From contig JABVXU010000001.1 in assembly GCA_013365365.1 (NCBI GenBank), positions 558,001 to 622,000 of the forward strand: DNA of 64,000 nucleotides. The letters are read 5' to 3'. Shown here piece by piece: positions 27,001 through 39,337 of the stretch. This DNA comes from Cruorifilaria tuberocauda (lineage: Eukaryota > Nematoda > Chromadorea > Rhabditida > Onchocercidae). The position numbers were made by a program, and so were the translations under genes. The notes under the pieces were generated by a model that did not search any database, was not told the origin of the DNA, and was given only the letters and a program-made list of their open reading frames with translations. How positions within the stretch are numbered: the stretch's first letter is position 1; every line of letters begins with the position of its first letter.

Positions 27001-30000
27001 GGAAAGAACTGATTATATCAAATGAAATTCGAAATTTCTTTCCGGGGTCGAAAGGTCAACCACTGAAGGGCTTTCTTCCTGTGTCTTTTTGCATTTTTTC
27101 TTGTTTACATACTATCTTGATGAATGAAGTTGTCTTGTTTACATGGAAAATAGTAAAAAGATAATAGTTCAGAGAAAAGCTGGATGGGAGCTGATCGCAT
27201 GGGAATACTTATCTGAGAGATGCAAAAAGCACTTTTCGGTTTCTGTTCTATAGTTTATGTGTTTTTTTGCAGATTTGATTTCAAAATGGGCCATAAATAT
27301 ATTATTTGAAGTCCAAAGAATTATCTATAAAGTGCTTGAATTTTAAAATGATGGCACTGTAATCTCTCAAGAAGGATCATGAAAGAAGATAATTCGGATA
27401 AAAATATTCATTTATATTTCTCATTAATTTGGGAGGTACCATTATGATAAAATTGTTAGTTGTTGTCTGCTGATTAAATTTGAATTCCTAATCTTAAGTA
27501 CTAAGTAGAATTAAAAAAATCACTATACATCTCTGGCGTTGGTCTATTGAATTTGATGCCACGTGATCTCACGTCGCAGTAATTTGAAAACTTTTTATTT
27601 GAGGTTTCTTTACAAATAACTTATCATTTACTGATGTGAGGGAAGAGATGTGGTATGGCAGAGAATGAAATAAAATTTTATCTAAAATAGAACTAATCCC
27701 TAGAATTAACTCAACGAATATGAAATGAGAATTAAAATACAGTCAATTATAAATTGTTTTGATAACAAATTTGCGTTGCATTTTGAAACAAACAAAATTT
27801 CACACTTCATCTTATTGAATTCGATTGAAGAGTTTCGAGCTGTACTGAGTGAGACGTTGAAGACAAAGGTACTATTCAGAAATTGTAATACTTGCTCTCT
27901 GCTAATCATTAACTTATTTTAAGTCACCGGAAGTGATTAGACTGAGAAAATAATGAAAAATGATCTATAATTGAGCGATTTATGAAAATTTCGAAGAACA
28001 GAGAATTGAGTATTTTAATAAAGTGAAAAAACGGTTGTGTAAATTTATTAAAAAATCATTTAAACTTTTATTTTATAGGAAAGATTAAAAAACAAAATAA
28101 ATTTGATATATCAAGTGATAAATCATTGATCGTTTTTGGTCACTAAATATCAACTAAAGTATGTAAAAGTATATAGAATCTCTTAGAACAATTTCATTTT
28201 AATAAACATCTTTGAATTCTAAATTGTCAGTTAGCCAATTTTGGATAAGAAATGAGAAAATTCCAAAGAGAAGTATCATGAACTTTTTTGAATTCGGGTT
28301 TCACTGACAAATATTGGTTTGGATTTGAGTTGCTGAACACCACCGAATTATACTGCAGTTGAGAGAGGATTGAGCTCTCTGCTGGTCGTACAGTTCAACG
28401 TCAATGCTTTATTCAGAAGTGATAGTAAGAGCAATTAGCTGAGAAGGGTAATCTTTTCATATTTGGCAAGATAACGCCCATCATAAAAAGAGCACAAAGA
28501 AATTTTTGTACAATGGTTAACCGATATAGCATAAAGGTTAAAGGTCATGGGATATATGAGTTAATTGAAATATTGTGTGAGTGCAAATCCTCCATCATCC
28601 TTTAAAGACGATGAAACTGTGATAAGAGTAAATGACTTTTAGTCATTCCTTGAAGATGAAAAGTGAAGTGACAGTGGGCTGCGACAAAACAAAGCAAACG
28701 ATCTGCTTAGGCTGAGCATATTCAACATCTACGAATTTAACATTTCCTCTTCTGTGAATTCGTTTTTTCACGACAAGAAGCGACACGACACTAACAAAAA
28801 TTTGAGATTGTTTTTGATACAATACGAAACGAACACTATTACTTCCTTTCTTTTCCTTCCCAATTCAAAAGTCAGATTTAAAAATGGATTACGAATGCCG
28901 ATTAATTACTTATAAAATTTGTGGAAATTTAAAAGAGTCCAAGAGTACAAGGGCGACTGGAAAGTCAGTCGTGCTTCTATCAAAAATTTTATGCGAATCG
29001 TTCTGGTTTCTTAAAAAATACAATTGATTATAAATAAAATCAATTATTGCTTAGCAAAACTTTTGAAGAGCAATTTTTATAAAACTTTCAATTACTAATA
29101 GATAATCAGTGATTTGGATTACGAAAAAATTGAGCTTTCATCATTGATAACAATAATCGCCTTTCGCTTACAATAGTATTCATGAATTTTACTGTAGCAA
29201 TTTTAATCAAAGACTTCTGAAGGAAGTTTTATTTCATTTTAAAATGAAATGAATTCTCATTTACAGTGCCGAGTGTTTGAATTATTTGATCAGACAAGAA
29301 GATAGAGAAGATGTAGTTTTGGAAGAAATTAACGAAGAGAAGCCAAATGATTTTGCAATCAAGTCGGAGAATAATCAGATGCGACAGGTTTATTTCTTTC
29401 TTTCACTTTCCTTCACATCGCTTTTCCATCTTACACATTTTCATTCTCATCAATGCAGTATTACACCTTTTTTGCTACAACATGAATGCCTACAGTATCA
29501 TTATTATTATGCTACTGTATGATAGATAAAAGTCAACTTTTAAACCGTTCAGTTGCTACTGTAAGTATGAATTGAATTTAATCGATTACATTATAGAAAT
29601 TACGCATAGCTCTGCCGCATATTGGCCTTGTGCTTCTCTCGACGGTTTATACAATTCTCGGTGCTGCCATCTTTCATCATGTTAGTTTATCATTCAATTT
29701 CCTTCATTTCTCATTGATAATTTCTACCCTGATACTTACCCTATCATTGTTCCTTTAAATATCAGTTTTGAATTAGTTTATTATCAGTTTGAAATGCCAT
29801 ACGAAGTATATATTCGTAATAAGACTGCCCACCGAATCGAAGTCTTAAAACAAAAAATTATCGATAATTTATGGATGCTAGTACATGCCCGAAACAATAC
29901 CGAAGAAGTGACGTTCGAAATTTGGTCGAAAACTGCGCACTTCGGGTTCGTTTCCTCTTTTCATATGCAAAAACTATGAATTTTGTCTTCGATTGGAAAA

Positions 30001-33000
30001 TAACTTCCTATTTTTGAGGCGCAATTTTTTCTGAAAAATTTTCATACAATGAATAGAAAGAATATTTTATTCTAAAGAATTTTTCAATTAGTTGTAAAAA
30101 GTTTTGATAAAGTTAACTTACGAAACACAAATTTCCGGTCGTATAGATTTGTTTTCTTCAAAGTGTAAAACAACGGAAATTTCATCCTTTAAAAGAATGT
30201 CTGAGTTGATAGATGATTGAAAAGAGATTAAAGATTGTATATTAAATAATTTATCACGGAAAGCGATTTTTCATGCCAAAACCATTAGTTCCATATTAGC
30301 TACATTAGCCTACGATTAGCGACCATTATGGTTTCAATGCCATGAAACTATAGAAAGATAATATATGAACAGCTGTTCCAATTGTTTCACTTTTATTAAC
30401 TGATGGGTTAAATGAAAAAATATTCAATTGCAGCACAAAGAATTCTTTTCTCACTAAAAGAAGAAAGCTAAAGTTTTTTATGAAAAATCATTTTGATTTC
30501 ACATTAAATTGCTCAGAGAAATGAATAATTGTGTTTTTCCATTAAACTTAATTTCTAAATTTCAAAACTATAAAGTGAGGTAGTTGCAGTATTAATGACG
30601 TAATTCGCGATGTATTTCTTGATTATACGAAGAATTACATGACACCTGATGATATAATCAAAGGTGCTGGACCCGTGAAATGGTCATTCGGTTCAAGCAT
30701 ATTTTTTTCATTGACTGCCATTACAACCATTGGTAAAAGTTGCTTTATGAATAAAACCTGAAATCGTCCTGTTTATTTTTTCGAATATATTTTTTTCGCT
30801 TATTTCAATAAATGTGAGATTAGTTTATTTTTGTACTTTTTCTGCAACTACAACATTGATTCCGTTAAAAAAAAAATTTCACAAATTTAAATTAGACACA
30901 AAAGCGAAATTTAATGGATTACAATTTTCTAACTTTGAAAGTTAATGGTTGAGTAAATACTTTTGATCAGAAAGCATATACGATTTTTTCCATTTGCAAA
31001 GTTTCTAGCTTTTATATTTTCTAAATCTTTACTTTTACAGCAGACCTTACCGTAAAATTGCAATGCGTTGATTTGTGCTCATAATATAATTTCATTTTTT
31101 ATTAAATTAATTGTCAGTTTTATTAAAATCGAATTTTTGCTTTTGCCACTTCCATTTCGTCTAGCAATTTAATCCTTGAAATTTAATATCAAACTTTCAT
31201 TTCTTTCATCTTATCTCAGGCTTTGAAATAAATCATACTACATTCCAAGTATGTTTGAATGTTGAATTTGAATTCAGGTTATGGGCATATAGTGCCGAGG
31301 ACAAACGAAGGTCGTATAGCATGTCTTATGTATGCATTATTAGGCATTCCATTAATACTCGTCACCATTGCCGATATCGGGCGATTCCTCTCAGGTGTTC
31401 TTGTATTCTCATTCAGTCTCATTTGATATTTAAAAATTGTATTCAATTTTAAATTTTTTTAGAATTGAGTTTCGCTTGAGGAAAATTCGGACTTAAATAG
31501 CTAATCTTGAATGTTACAGCTGGCATAGTTTGGATTCATTACATGATGAAATTGCTGCGTTTGGAATTGTTTCGAAAATTCTCACAATTTTGCAACTATT
31601 GTTGCAATTGTATTCCTTTTATCGGGTTAATCTCTTTCTCAATAAATTCTGTCATTTACTGCAATAACTTTTAAGATTTACGATTGAAAATATAAGTTAT
31701 AGTTAATTGAAATAATAATCATAAAGGAGGTCACTGATCAAAATTAATTTGGAAATGAAAATATTAATTTTATTTTTTCAATGTATTTAATTAATGTGTC
31801 TCATTAATATTCGACAATATTTGTTTTTTTCTCAGAAAAAAGAAAAAGCCAATGTCTGTCAATGATTTGACAAATGCTAAAAGATTAAAACGACGGCGAC
31901 AGAATCATATCGACACAATTTCTGAAGCAGGCACATTTGAAGGTGTGCTATCCTATCAGTATTGGTTGATCTTAGTTGATCTTTTTTAGATTGGTTTGAG
32001 CAAATTTTTGATTCCAAATCTCTGAAGATATTATAAGTAAAATGCATTTTGAAATATTCCATCTACTCTGTATTGCTTAACTTAATTACAAGAAACAAGA
32101 ATTTAAGGATGAAATGATGAATACCAATTTTGCAGATATATCAGAAATTCATACACAGGAAAGCGAGAAGACACTTTCGGAAGATATACAAGCAAGAGGA
32201 AATGAATTGGAGGAAAACGAATTACATCACGATAGGCGCATTTCTGTGCTATTTGTACTCGTTATTATGATAGGTTATTTTAAAAATTAACTTGAAAAAA
32301 GTTCAAATCAGCCAAATTTTCTTTAAGAAAATGTAGTAATTGATCAAAAAAAGGAAAAATTATAGGTTATACTGCTGGCGGTGCATGCCTTATGCAACTT
32401 TGGGAAAATTGGACATTTATGGAATCTTTTTACTTCTGTTTTGTCACCGTAACAACTATCGGTTTGTCGTGAAGTTATTCTTTTATACTGCACTCAAGTT
32501 CTGCTTAACGATAATTTTAAAATCAAGTATAAGAGATATTGTAATTAGCTACTGACCAATGCAGTGTAATTCCAGAAGATCAGTTCACGATTAGAAATTC
32601 ATAAATGCATTCGAGAAAGGAGGTTACAGGTTTTGGAGATATCGTGCCTCAGAATGCGGACTTTCTACCGGCAACGCTCATGTATATCATTATTGGCCTT
32701 ATTATCACAACGATGTGTATTGGTACGCTTTCTTTCGATGTTTTCCTCATTGAACCTTTACCATTTTACAAAATTAGAAATATAAATTAACCAAATAAAT
32801 AAATTATAGATTTGGTGGGAAGTGAGTATATTCGCGATATTCATTTCTACGGTCGAAGTCTGGGTCGAAGTTTTATGACGATTGGCGATAAAGTCATACA
32901 TCTTGGCGAAGTTAGTTTTTATTTATTTCTTTAGTTCTATGCATTATTCATTTTTTTCATCGAAAATTTTGACACTAAACTTATTTAATAAAGATATTTA

Positions 33001-34698
33001 AACAATTATAATTAAATTCATTCGATTTTTGTTTTCACTATAGTCACAATCAATTAAGTTAATATTAAATGTCGGGAAAATAGAGAGTTGCTACGTTGAT
33101 GTGTGTGTCACAATTGAGTTGTTCCAAGAACGTTTATTCGTTACACAGACGTAATAACAACTGAACACACTGCGGTGAGAATGTCGTTTACTTTTATAAG
33201 AGATACTTTTGGATAGGTTCCCTTGAATATTCGGGAAGCTATATGAGTATTGGATTGATATCAGTGGGAAGAGGACTGGGGCACTGATGATCGTGAGTGA
33301 ACCAGTCAAGGGAAAAGAGTTCCCAAAAATTGATGATGAAATGGATCTGATATAATATGATGAACAATGAGTAATGAACAACCAGTGATGAATGCAAAGA
33401 GCTTCCCGGAGCCAAGATTGTTCCCCTTTTATACGATTCGAAGTGGGCGTTGTGGAAGTAAAGATCGGGCATGATTGATACTGAGCTAGTTGATGGGATG
33501 ACTTATTAGGCTTATGCAATTGCTAGTTTATGAAGATCAAGGATTGCTAGATGGGGAAAAGAGACATTTGATATTAGTTGAAATAATAAATCATTGAAAT
33601 GGCAAATGCTTCATCCTAACTAGATGATGAAATCAATGATAAAATAAAAAGATGAATTATCAGATAAATTGAAATAGAAGAAGTATAGATGAGTTTTAAC
33701 TGAATATATCCATACAAAAACTTCATAATATATAATTTCATCATTTACATATTTAACCTTTCCTGTTATGGGATTTCTATTTCTTTGTTACATATTACTT
33801 TAGTATATCTATCATAAATTGGGGTGATATTTCTTCGCAAATAAGGCTATTTATATTAGGCTTAATCAAAAAGAAACTATATTGCTGTTAACTGACTGTT
33901 TAATGACTTAATTATAATCGATTGCTAATTATAATCGAAAATGAAATATTTAACGAAACAAACTATTTTTAACACTGCTGCATAATATTCATTGTGAAAT
34001 CATTTATTTGTATGGTAGATTGTAGAAAAAGAATCTTACGGAAAAAAGACCTGAAATGGAATAATTTGGCTATAAAAAACTGTACTTTAGGTATTTGGTT
34101 ATGTAGCATTTCTGCAGAGGAAATATGGCCTAACTGCAGAACAGATCAATAAGTTAGCTCAGTTGCCAGAAGAATATTTACTTGAATGCTTAATTAATGG
34201 CAGACAACCTGATTTAAATTGGATTGGTAATTTTTTTTAATCCGTTTAAAGGGCGTTTAAATATTAATTTCGAGCTGTATTCTATTTTCTGAACTTTGCC
34301 ATTTTTATATATTAAATTGAAATATACATGAGAAGAAAATCTATTCAATACATCTGTGTTTGAATGAGTGATTTTCTCCAATTACTAACAGTATTCCAAT
34401 GTTGTAAATTTTGGAGAAATTTTAATTAGGATTTGTCGTTAGGATGCTTTTAGATGGTCGTCCATATGTACCAACTGATATTTATTATTTCAAATGGATT
34501 GAGCATCCACGTACGCTCTCACTTGTGTCGGAACGTGTGCTAGCAAGCATGGAATCACTGGATTTAAATACGAGCAAATGTAGTACAGCAAGAACATTAA
34601 CGCCACGGGAATATTATCACAGGATTTTGCTACAATATTGCAAACAAATGCAACCCAATGATCAACAACAACAAAGATCATCAAATATTCAAGTATAA
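20834..34698 (+). CDS. Two-pore domain (TWK/K2P) potassium channel
   Basis: Leak K+ channel of the plasma membrane, 628 residues with this first exon. Exons: 20834-21051, 29267-29387, 29597-29680, 29788-29945, 30590-30732, 31278-31394, 31520-31625, 31836-31942, 32136-32273, 32366-32461, 32630-32722, 32810-32910, 34091-34226, 34430-34698; total 1,887 bases, all phases agree. Order: Ser/Thr-rich cytoplasmic N-terminus, M1 (exon at 29597), extracellular cap with two NxT sites (RNKT, RNNT), pore 1 with TTIGYGHIVPRT, M2, basic loop (KRLKRRRQ), M3, pore 2 with TTIGFGDIVPQ, M4, then the TWK-typical IRDIHFYGRSLG and a long tail ending in a Gln run. Both filter glycine codons are split by phase-1 introns. 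The His after GYG resembles the pH-sensing position of TASK channels. An AG at 20822-20823, ten bases before the ATG, fits a spliced-leader acceptor. The first intron is over 8 kb. Confidence 0.93.
22687..22760 (+). CDS. Candidate alternative first exon B of the TWK channel
   Basis: An ATG opens 24 codons (MHYRPRPPIGSRWLP...) and the exon ends AATTAAG before GTATGG. The split is phase 2, the same as exon A, so it joins the common exon at 29267 in frame and gives a 580-residue channel with a shorter, Pro/Arg-rich N-terminus. It lies 1.6 kb after exon A and would need its own promoter or skipping of exon A. The codon make-up is unlike the surrounding intron. No transcript evidence is available here. 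Confidence 0.5.
24103..24465 (-). other. Unexplained open stretch on both strands
   Basis: The minus strand is open for 120 codons and the plus strand for 88 codons (24161-24427) over the same DNA, with base composition less AT-rich than its intron. The minus reading includes motifs such as SSRKDLSLETQF; the plus reading includes FPRRKKRSDDLL. Neither matches a family I know. No splice sites link it to the channel gene. It may be an unannotated exon, a retrocopy fragment or chance. Confidence 0.25.
33100..33566 (-). mobile_element. Solo LTR of a retrotransposon in a TWK intron
   Basis: A 467-base element bounded by TG at 33100 and CA at 33566. The flanks GTTGA (33095-33099) and TTTGA (33567-33571) differ at one base and look like a target-site duplication. 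Read on the minus strand it has TATAAAAGGGG at about 33423-33433 and AATAAA at 33133-33138, the order expected of U3 and R in an LTR. No second LTR or gag/pol sequence is present. Length and short duplication fit Gypsy or Bel/Pao elements; I cannot decide which. It sits antisense in the intron 32911-34090 and its open frames are not genes. Confidence 0.65.
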
Positions 34699-36011
34699 GG
34701 TCCAAAATTTGCGATTTAGTAAATATTGTATTAATAAATGCTGCATAATTTGAACAATCTATCCTCATTTTGTTGCATTATCATTCAATAATATAAGAAG
34801 TATCATTCAATACCTTTATTTGAAGATGAAATTTATTTTTGGAATACATTCCAATATTTCTGATTAAATTTTTAAGAATTTTTTTACATCCAATTCTGTC
34901 GCTGACAGCATCAAAATTTGTCAATAATCATTTTATCCAAATTCATCGTAAATCTGGATAAGTAAATGTTTAAGCTTTCAATTGAAGAAGTTTTTTTTGA
35001 AAAGTTTTTGCTACATTTTTACTTTCCCGAAAACAATTTCTGCCCTGTGTGAATTATATCCATCATTTGCCTTATATAATGCATTTAGAGGCATTTTCAT
35101 ATTTGCATTACTAACGCTATTCGTTTATTCATTTTTCCTATAAATATTTTGCTTGTTTCAATTCTTTTCCTTGTTCATTAGTTTTTTATTGAAACTATAT
35201 TTGTTCAGTGATATTATGTATTTATGGAATGATATGATTGGATTAATTAATTGATTGACTACTTGGTGGAAAAAAGAAATGATTTTTACAGCAGTTTAAA
35301 GCTGCCACACTAAAATTAGCCTTTTTTATAAAATCATGAACTGAAAACATGAAGGAATAAAAGAACATTCTACAATACTACAAATGATTTGTTATTCTAT
35401 AGATGGATGTAACTTGTTGTCAAAACTCTCAGATCAATCTCTATAATCATTACCATAATTATCATCCCTGTTTTTTTACATTGCTATGAAAAAGTAGTCT
35501 ACTTAAAGACTTTAAAAACTTGCTGAAAAATGTTTCAAATTATAACATTTAAAATTGAAAAATGTACTGAAAGCAGTCGTGGTAAGGATCCAATAGACTT
35601 TTTATTAATGAAATACAAGATAAAAAATTCATCAATTACAAAACAATTAACAGTACTGGTTTTGAACACTTTTAGTAAATCTAGAAAAGTTCAAAAAGTT
35701 TTATTGCTACTAGAGGAATGAAATTTGAACGAAAATTCATTTAATATTGGATTATCCCATAATAAAACAGAATTCCTAGAAACTCTATGTTTATTAGTAT
35801 GTTAGACACATGCTGTCTCTCTAAAACTCTAAAGTTCTAGAAAATTCGGTCAGCAGTGATTATTTCAAACTGTGGAATTTGACAGAGTAGCAATTTTTTG
35901 TTTGAGCAGTTGGTAATGCTACTCTATTAAAAACCATCACTTCCTTCATTTTTCTGAATATCGTAAAAAGGAAAGAAATAGAAAAAAGAATATTTCAAAT
36001 TTCTAATTTCT
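34699..36011. other. Intergenic region between convergent genes
   Basis: Holds the 3' ends of the TWK gene (+) and the unknown gene (-). AT-rich; the short open frame at 35530-35721 (+) has no splice or family support. Nothing else seen. Confidence 0.6.
34733..34738 (+). terminator. Candidate poly(A) signal for the TWK gene
   Basis: AATAAA 35 bases after the channel stop codon, at the spacing expected of a short nematode 3' UTR. Confidence 0.6.
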
Positions 36012-39000
36012 CTATTCCACATAGCCAATTGCAGCATGCGCAGGTAAAACTTTCTTAGCTGAAAAAAACAACAATGAATTTGTCTTTGATTTGCAATCTT
36101 GAGGAATAAAATTCTCAAAGTAAACAAACTTTCTCATATGCATAATTCCTTATATGCATTTTATTCATTTTTTTATTCAGACAAAAATATGCTTATGTCC
36201 AAAGAAATACCTGGCTGAAGAATGTATTCCTCATTCATTAATTCTTCCGCAGGAATTCCGCAATGAATGTTTCCATTAGTTAGTAAAATTTCTTCAGAGC
36301 TTTTCGCTGACATAGTTAAAGCCGGTAATGCTAAAGATGAATTACATTTCAAAAAACCCATTATCATTACTTCATCTTGGGATTCATCATTTTTTTAGAT
36401 ATCGCAAAAATAAAAATATTAAAAAATTTTTTGAAAAACATGGAACAGCAGAAATTGTGCCACAAAAATTCTAGAGACATACCTAGAGAACAGAACTAAC
36501 CACAATGCATATATTTCAGTATAAAAATTCATTATATTAAAATATTCCTTCTATTTTCAAATTAGAGTTAAATAAATTCAAACGAAACTTCCTTTCTTAG
36601 AATTTACAATTCCTCGGTCTACAAGACTAGCAATTTCACTAGCCTTCTTAAAAAACAAAAACGTTTTAATTCAATATTTAAGATAATTATTAAGCAATGA
36701 AAAAGCATATCTGCATTCGAATTCAGTATTTTATTTTTCAAAACGCATCAAAAAATATCAGCGCTGGATCAATCAGAAACTAAGTCAAAGAAAAATAAAA
36801 AAGTCTGACCGATTAGCACATTAATTAAATACTAGCAGAATATATAATCTAAATATGAAAATATATTGTGATCCAGACGGTAGTTAGAAGATTGACTTTT
36901 TGTACGGGACCTTTCTGTAAACTTTAAAATGAGACTATTTTGTATCATCACGCATCACAAATAATGTTTCTAATAAAATGAAAGCTCAAAACAATTATTG
37001 CATCAAAAATAAAGGATAATTAAACTATAACAAGAAAAAATTTGTCCAGCAATGAATATTCTAACGCTTTGAAAGTTTCATTGACTTTCATTTTATTATC
37101 GCTTCATTTGTTAAATCAGATGCATGCATGCAAGATTCATTATATTAGAAATCTTTAAATCTACAAAAACAATGCCAAAAAAACAGAAACTATAACTGAG
37201 TCTTCCGAATATTGTTTGGAAACTAATTTCTAACACGAAATTGATGTTTTCTTCAGAATGAACAGTATTTTAAAAGGAAATTAAGCCTTTTAATATTACG
37301 TAAATAAAGTTTTTTAAAAACAAAAGCTTTACCAACCCATATTCTTATCGTTGCCACTGCGTAAATATTTGCAACGTTTTACATCATCACGTTTGAGCTT
37401 CACTCTGTCTTCTTTATAGACCTCTTAAAATCACTTATTAATTGATGAAACAATGTGCTTTCTTTGTTAAAATATCATTTTCTAAGTGTTACAAATATAA
37501 CCAGATTTCATATTTATATCCTCGGATACTTCCACATACATGATCATTTACTAAAACTCTTTTTGATCTTTCTAAATGCTTCATGACAGTACAAGAGAAC
37601 TTCCCCTAGTGTATTGATTGTGCAAATATTAAGTTGATAATAGTTAAAAGGAATTGCAGGCATTGATTTTGCTTCCTTAGCGCATATTGAAAAAATTCAT
37701 TATTCTAGAATGTAATGCGCAATATGCATTGGCTAGAAGCCTAAGAAATCTTTTTAACTCTTCGAATTCCGTATAAACAAATAAAAGTCATTGCAATAAA
37801 AAAGAAATGAAAGGCTGTTTATATGTTAGTTTAATTAATCAAAACCTGCTGATAAAGACTGATAATATTAAGAACTTCGGAAGCAGAGCAGAACTCAACA
37901 AAAGAGAAACACACCTTTCTTAGTTGTGGTATGTGTGTCTTGCTGTAAAAGCTTTAATGTTTTACAAGTTTTTGAACAGCACTGTGCTTGCTTTTTGATC
38001 AGATTGAAAGAGGTCAATCTGGCATTACATTGTTCACATCTTCTATCTGCCAACTTATTCAAAACAATAGCGAAATCAAGCTTCATTGAAGAAAGAGATT
38101 CTGCTTTTCCTGAAAAAATGATTTAAAACAAATAAATAGCAGAAAATAATGCAAGTTTAATATACAAAATATTCAAATTCCGATTTAACTGGTATTCAGT
38201 AATTTTCGAAACATATCTGACTTTCAACTGCAGATTCTAAGCATTCATCGCCATCTTCTGTTGCAGGTAGAAAGTGCGACGCATTTCTCTTCTAAAAATT
38301 ACAAATATTGTGAACTTTTTTGAAATTTCTACAGTAAAACTTAAGAACATCGATGGATATGCACTTTGTCACTATGCTTATGCAAAGTAATTGGAAGTTA
38401 AACAATACAAATTATAAGAGAAATTTAAATACTTTAGAAACATTGTAACTCTTTTGTCGGAACAATTCCCTTCGTCGTAAAATACCTGAACTTCTACATC
38501 CCTTCATTTCTGATTCCACAGCTTCATCTGTTTGCTGAAGAAAAAGAATATGTAGCAAAATCAAAATACGAAATTAATTTATTGATAAAAATTACTTAAT
38601 TATGAAATTAATTCAATCGTTTATATAACACATACTCGATTTTTGTCAAAATCTTTTCTCTCTAGTGAAACATGACATTATCTTTCATCTTTTAATCTTT
38701 CTCTTACATTGAACCTATATTCCTTTCTACCTAAGCTTTACCTTCTTTAAAAATATACAGTTTAGCATTTTACATCTGATTTCTTCTGATATGCATAAGC
38801 ATTTCAAAAAGTTATGAAGTAAAGGAGCAAACATCTTTGAAACTCAAATTACCTTGGTCTTTTGCAAGATAAGTAGCTGGTGACCGGCCTTTTGCTTTTT
38901 TATAGGCAATACTTTTTGCGAAGTTTTAGTAGTAGAGGTTTGCATATCGAACGATCCATAATAATCCACTTCTATAAATACTTGAATTAAGCTGAATAAT

Positions 39001-39337
39001 TGATACAGTGATGAGCAATATACATTGTTTACCTAAGAAAATAAATCAGGAAAAAAATTATCATTGATAATAACCTTGCGTCACTTCTTTCTTGCTCATT
39101 TCCCTTGATACAGGCTTTCTTCTAGTTTCGTCTAATACTGAAATAATTTTGATAAACAATACTATCATATTCTCGTCATTTCAAACAATTATTTTAGAAA
39201 TTACCATCAAATAAATCAATCTGCACTGAATGATTTAGAACAAAAAATTAAAGATAATCTGGGGAAAATTTAAAAAAAAGCAAACTTTTATCGATATCCT
39301 GGAAAGATAATTTATCCAATAAATTCCTTCTTGACAT
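36012..39337 (-). CDS. Unrecognised multi-exon gene, basic protein with Cys cluster
   Basis: I do not recognise the family. Exons in transcript order: 39286-39337, 39205-39225, 39075-39137, 38853-38971, about 38442-38534, 38222-38291, 37915-38109, 37333-37423, 36589-36646, 36211-36375, 36012-36058. Phases agree for most junctions; the link 37333 to 36646 does not, so an exon may be missing or misplaced there, and acceptors at 36646 and 36375 are weak (AAG). The protein starts MSRRNLLDKLSF, is Lys/Arg-rich with acidic patches, has a cluster CEQC...QCCSKTC (exon 37915-38109) that could bind a metal, and ends AAIGYVE. No signal peptide or membrane segment is seen. The composition suggests a nuclear or cytoplasmic protein, but that is a guess. 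Confidence 0.65.
37416..37485. repeat. Duplicated segment, copy 1 (intron/exon border)
   Basis: About 70 bases, roughly 80% alike by eye to 40515-40585. This copy covers the 5' edge of the exon at 37333-37423 and the adjoining intron of the unknown gene. Confidence 0.6.

Larger units (their letters stand above)
21052..29266 (+). other. Long first intron of the TWK gene
   Basis: About 8.2 kb of AT-rich sequence. Apart from candidate exon B (22687-22760) and a two-strand open stretch near 24161-24465, I see no clear gene. A stretch at 23200-23345 is open and ends at a good donor (TTATGTAAGC), but in phase 1, so it cannot join the channel body directly. Confidence 0.55.

Noticed and set aside
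27706..27922. Overlapping open frames on both strands near 27.7-27.9 kb
   Set aside because: AT-rich composition and no splice, start-context or family support.
33091..33519. Minus-strand open frame of 142 codons
   Set aside because: It lies within the solo LTR, covers the TATA box and poly(A) region, and has no family similarity.
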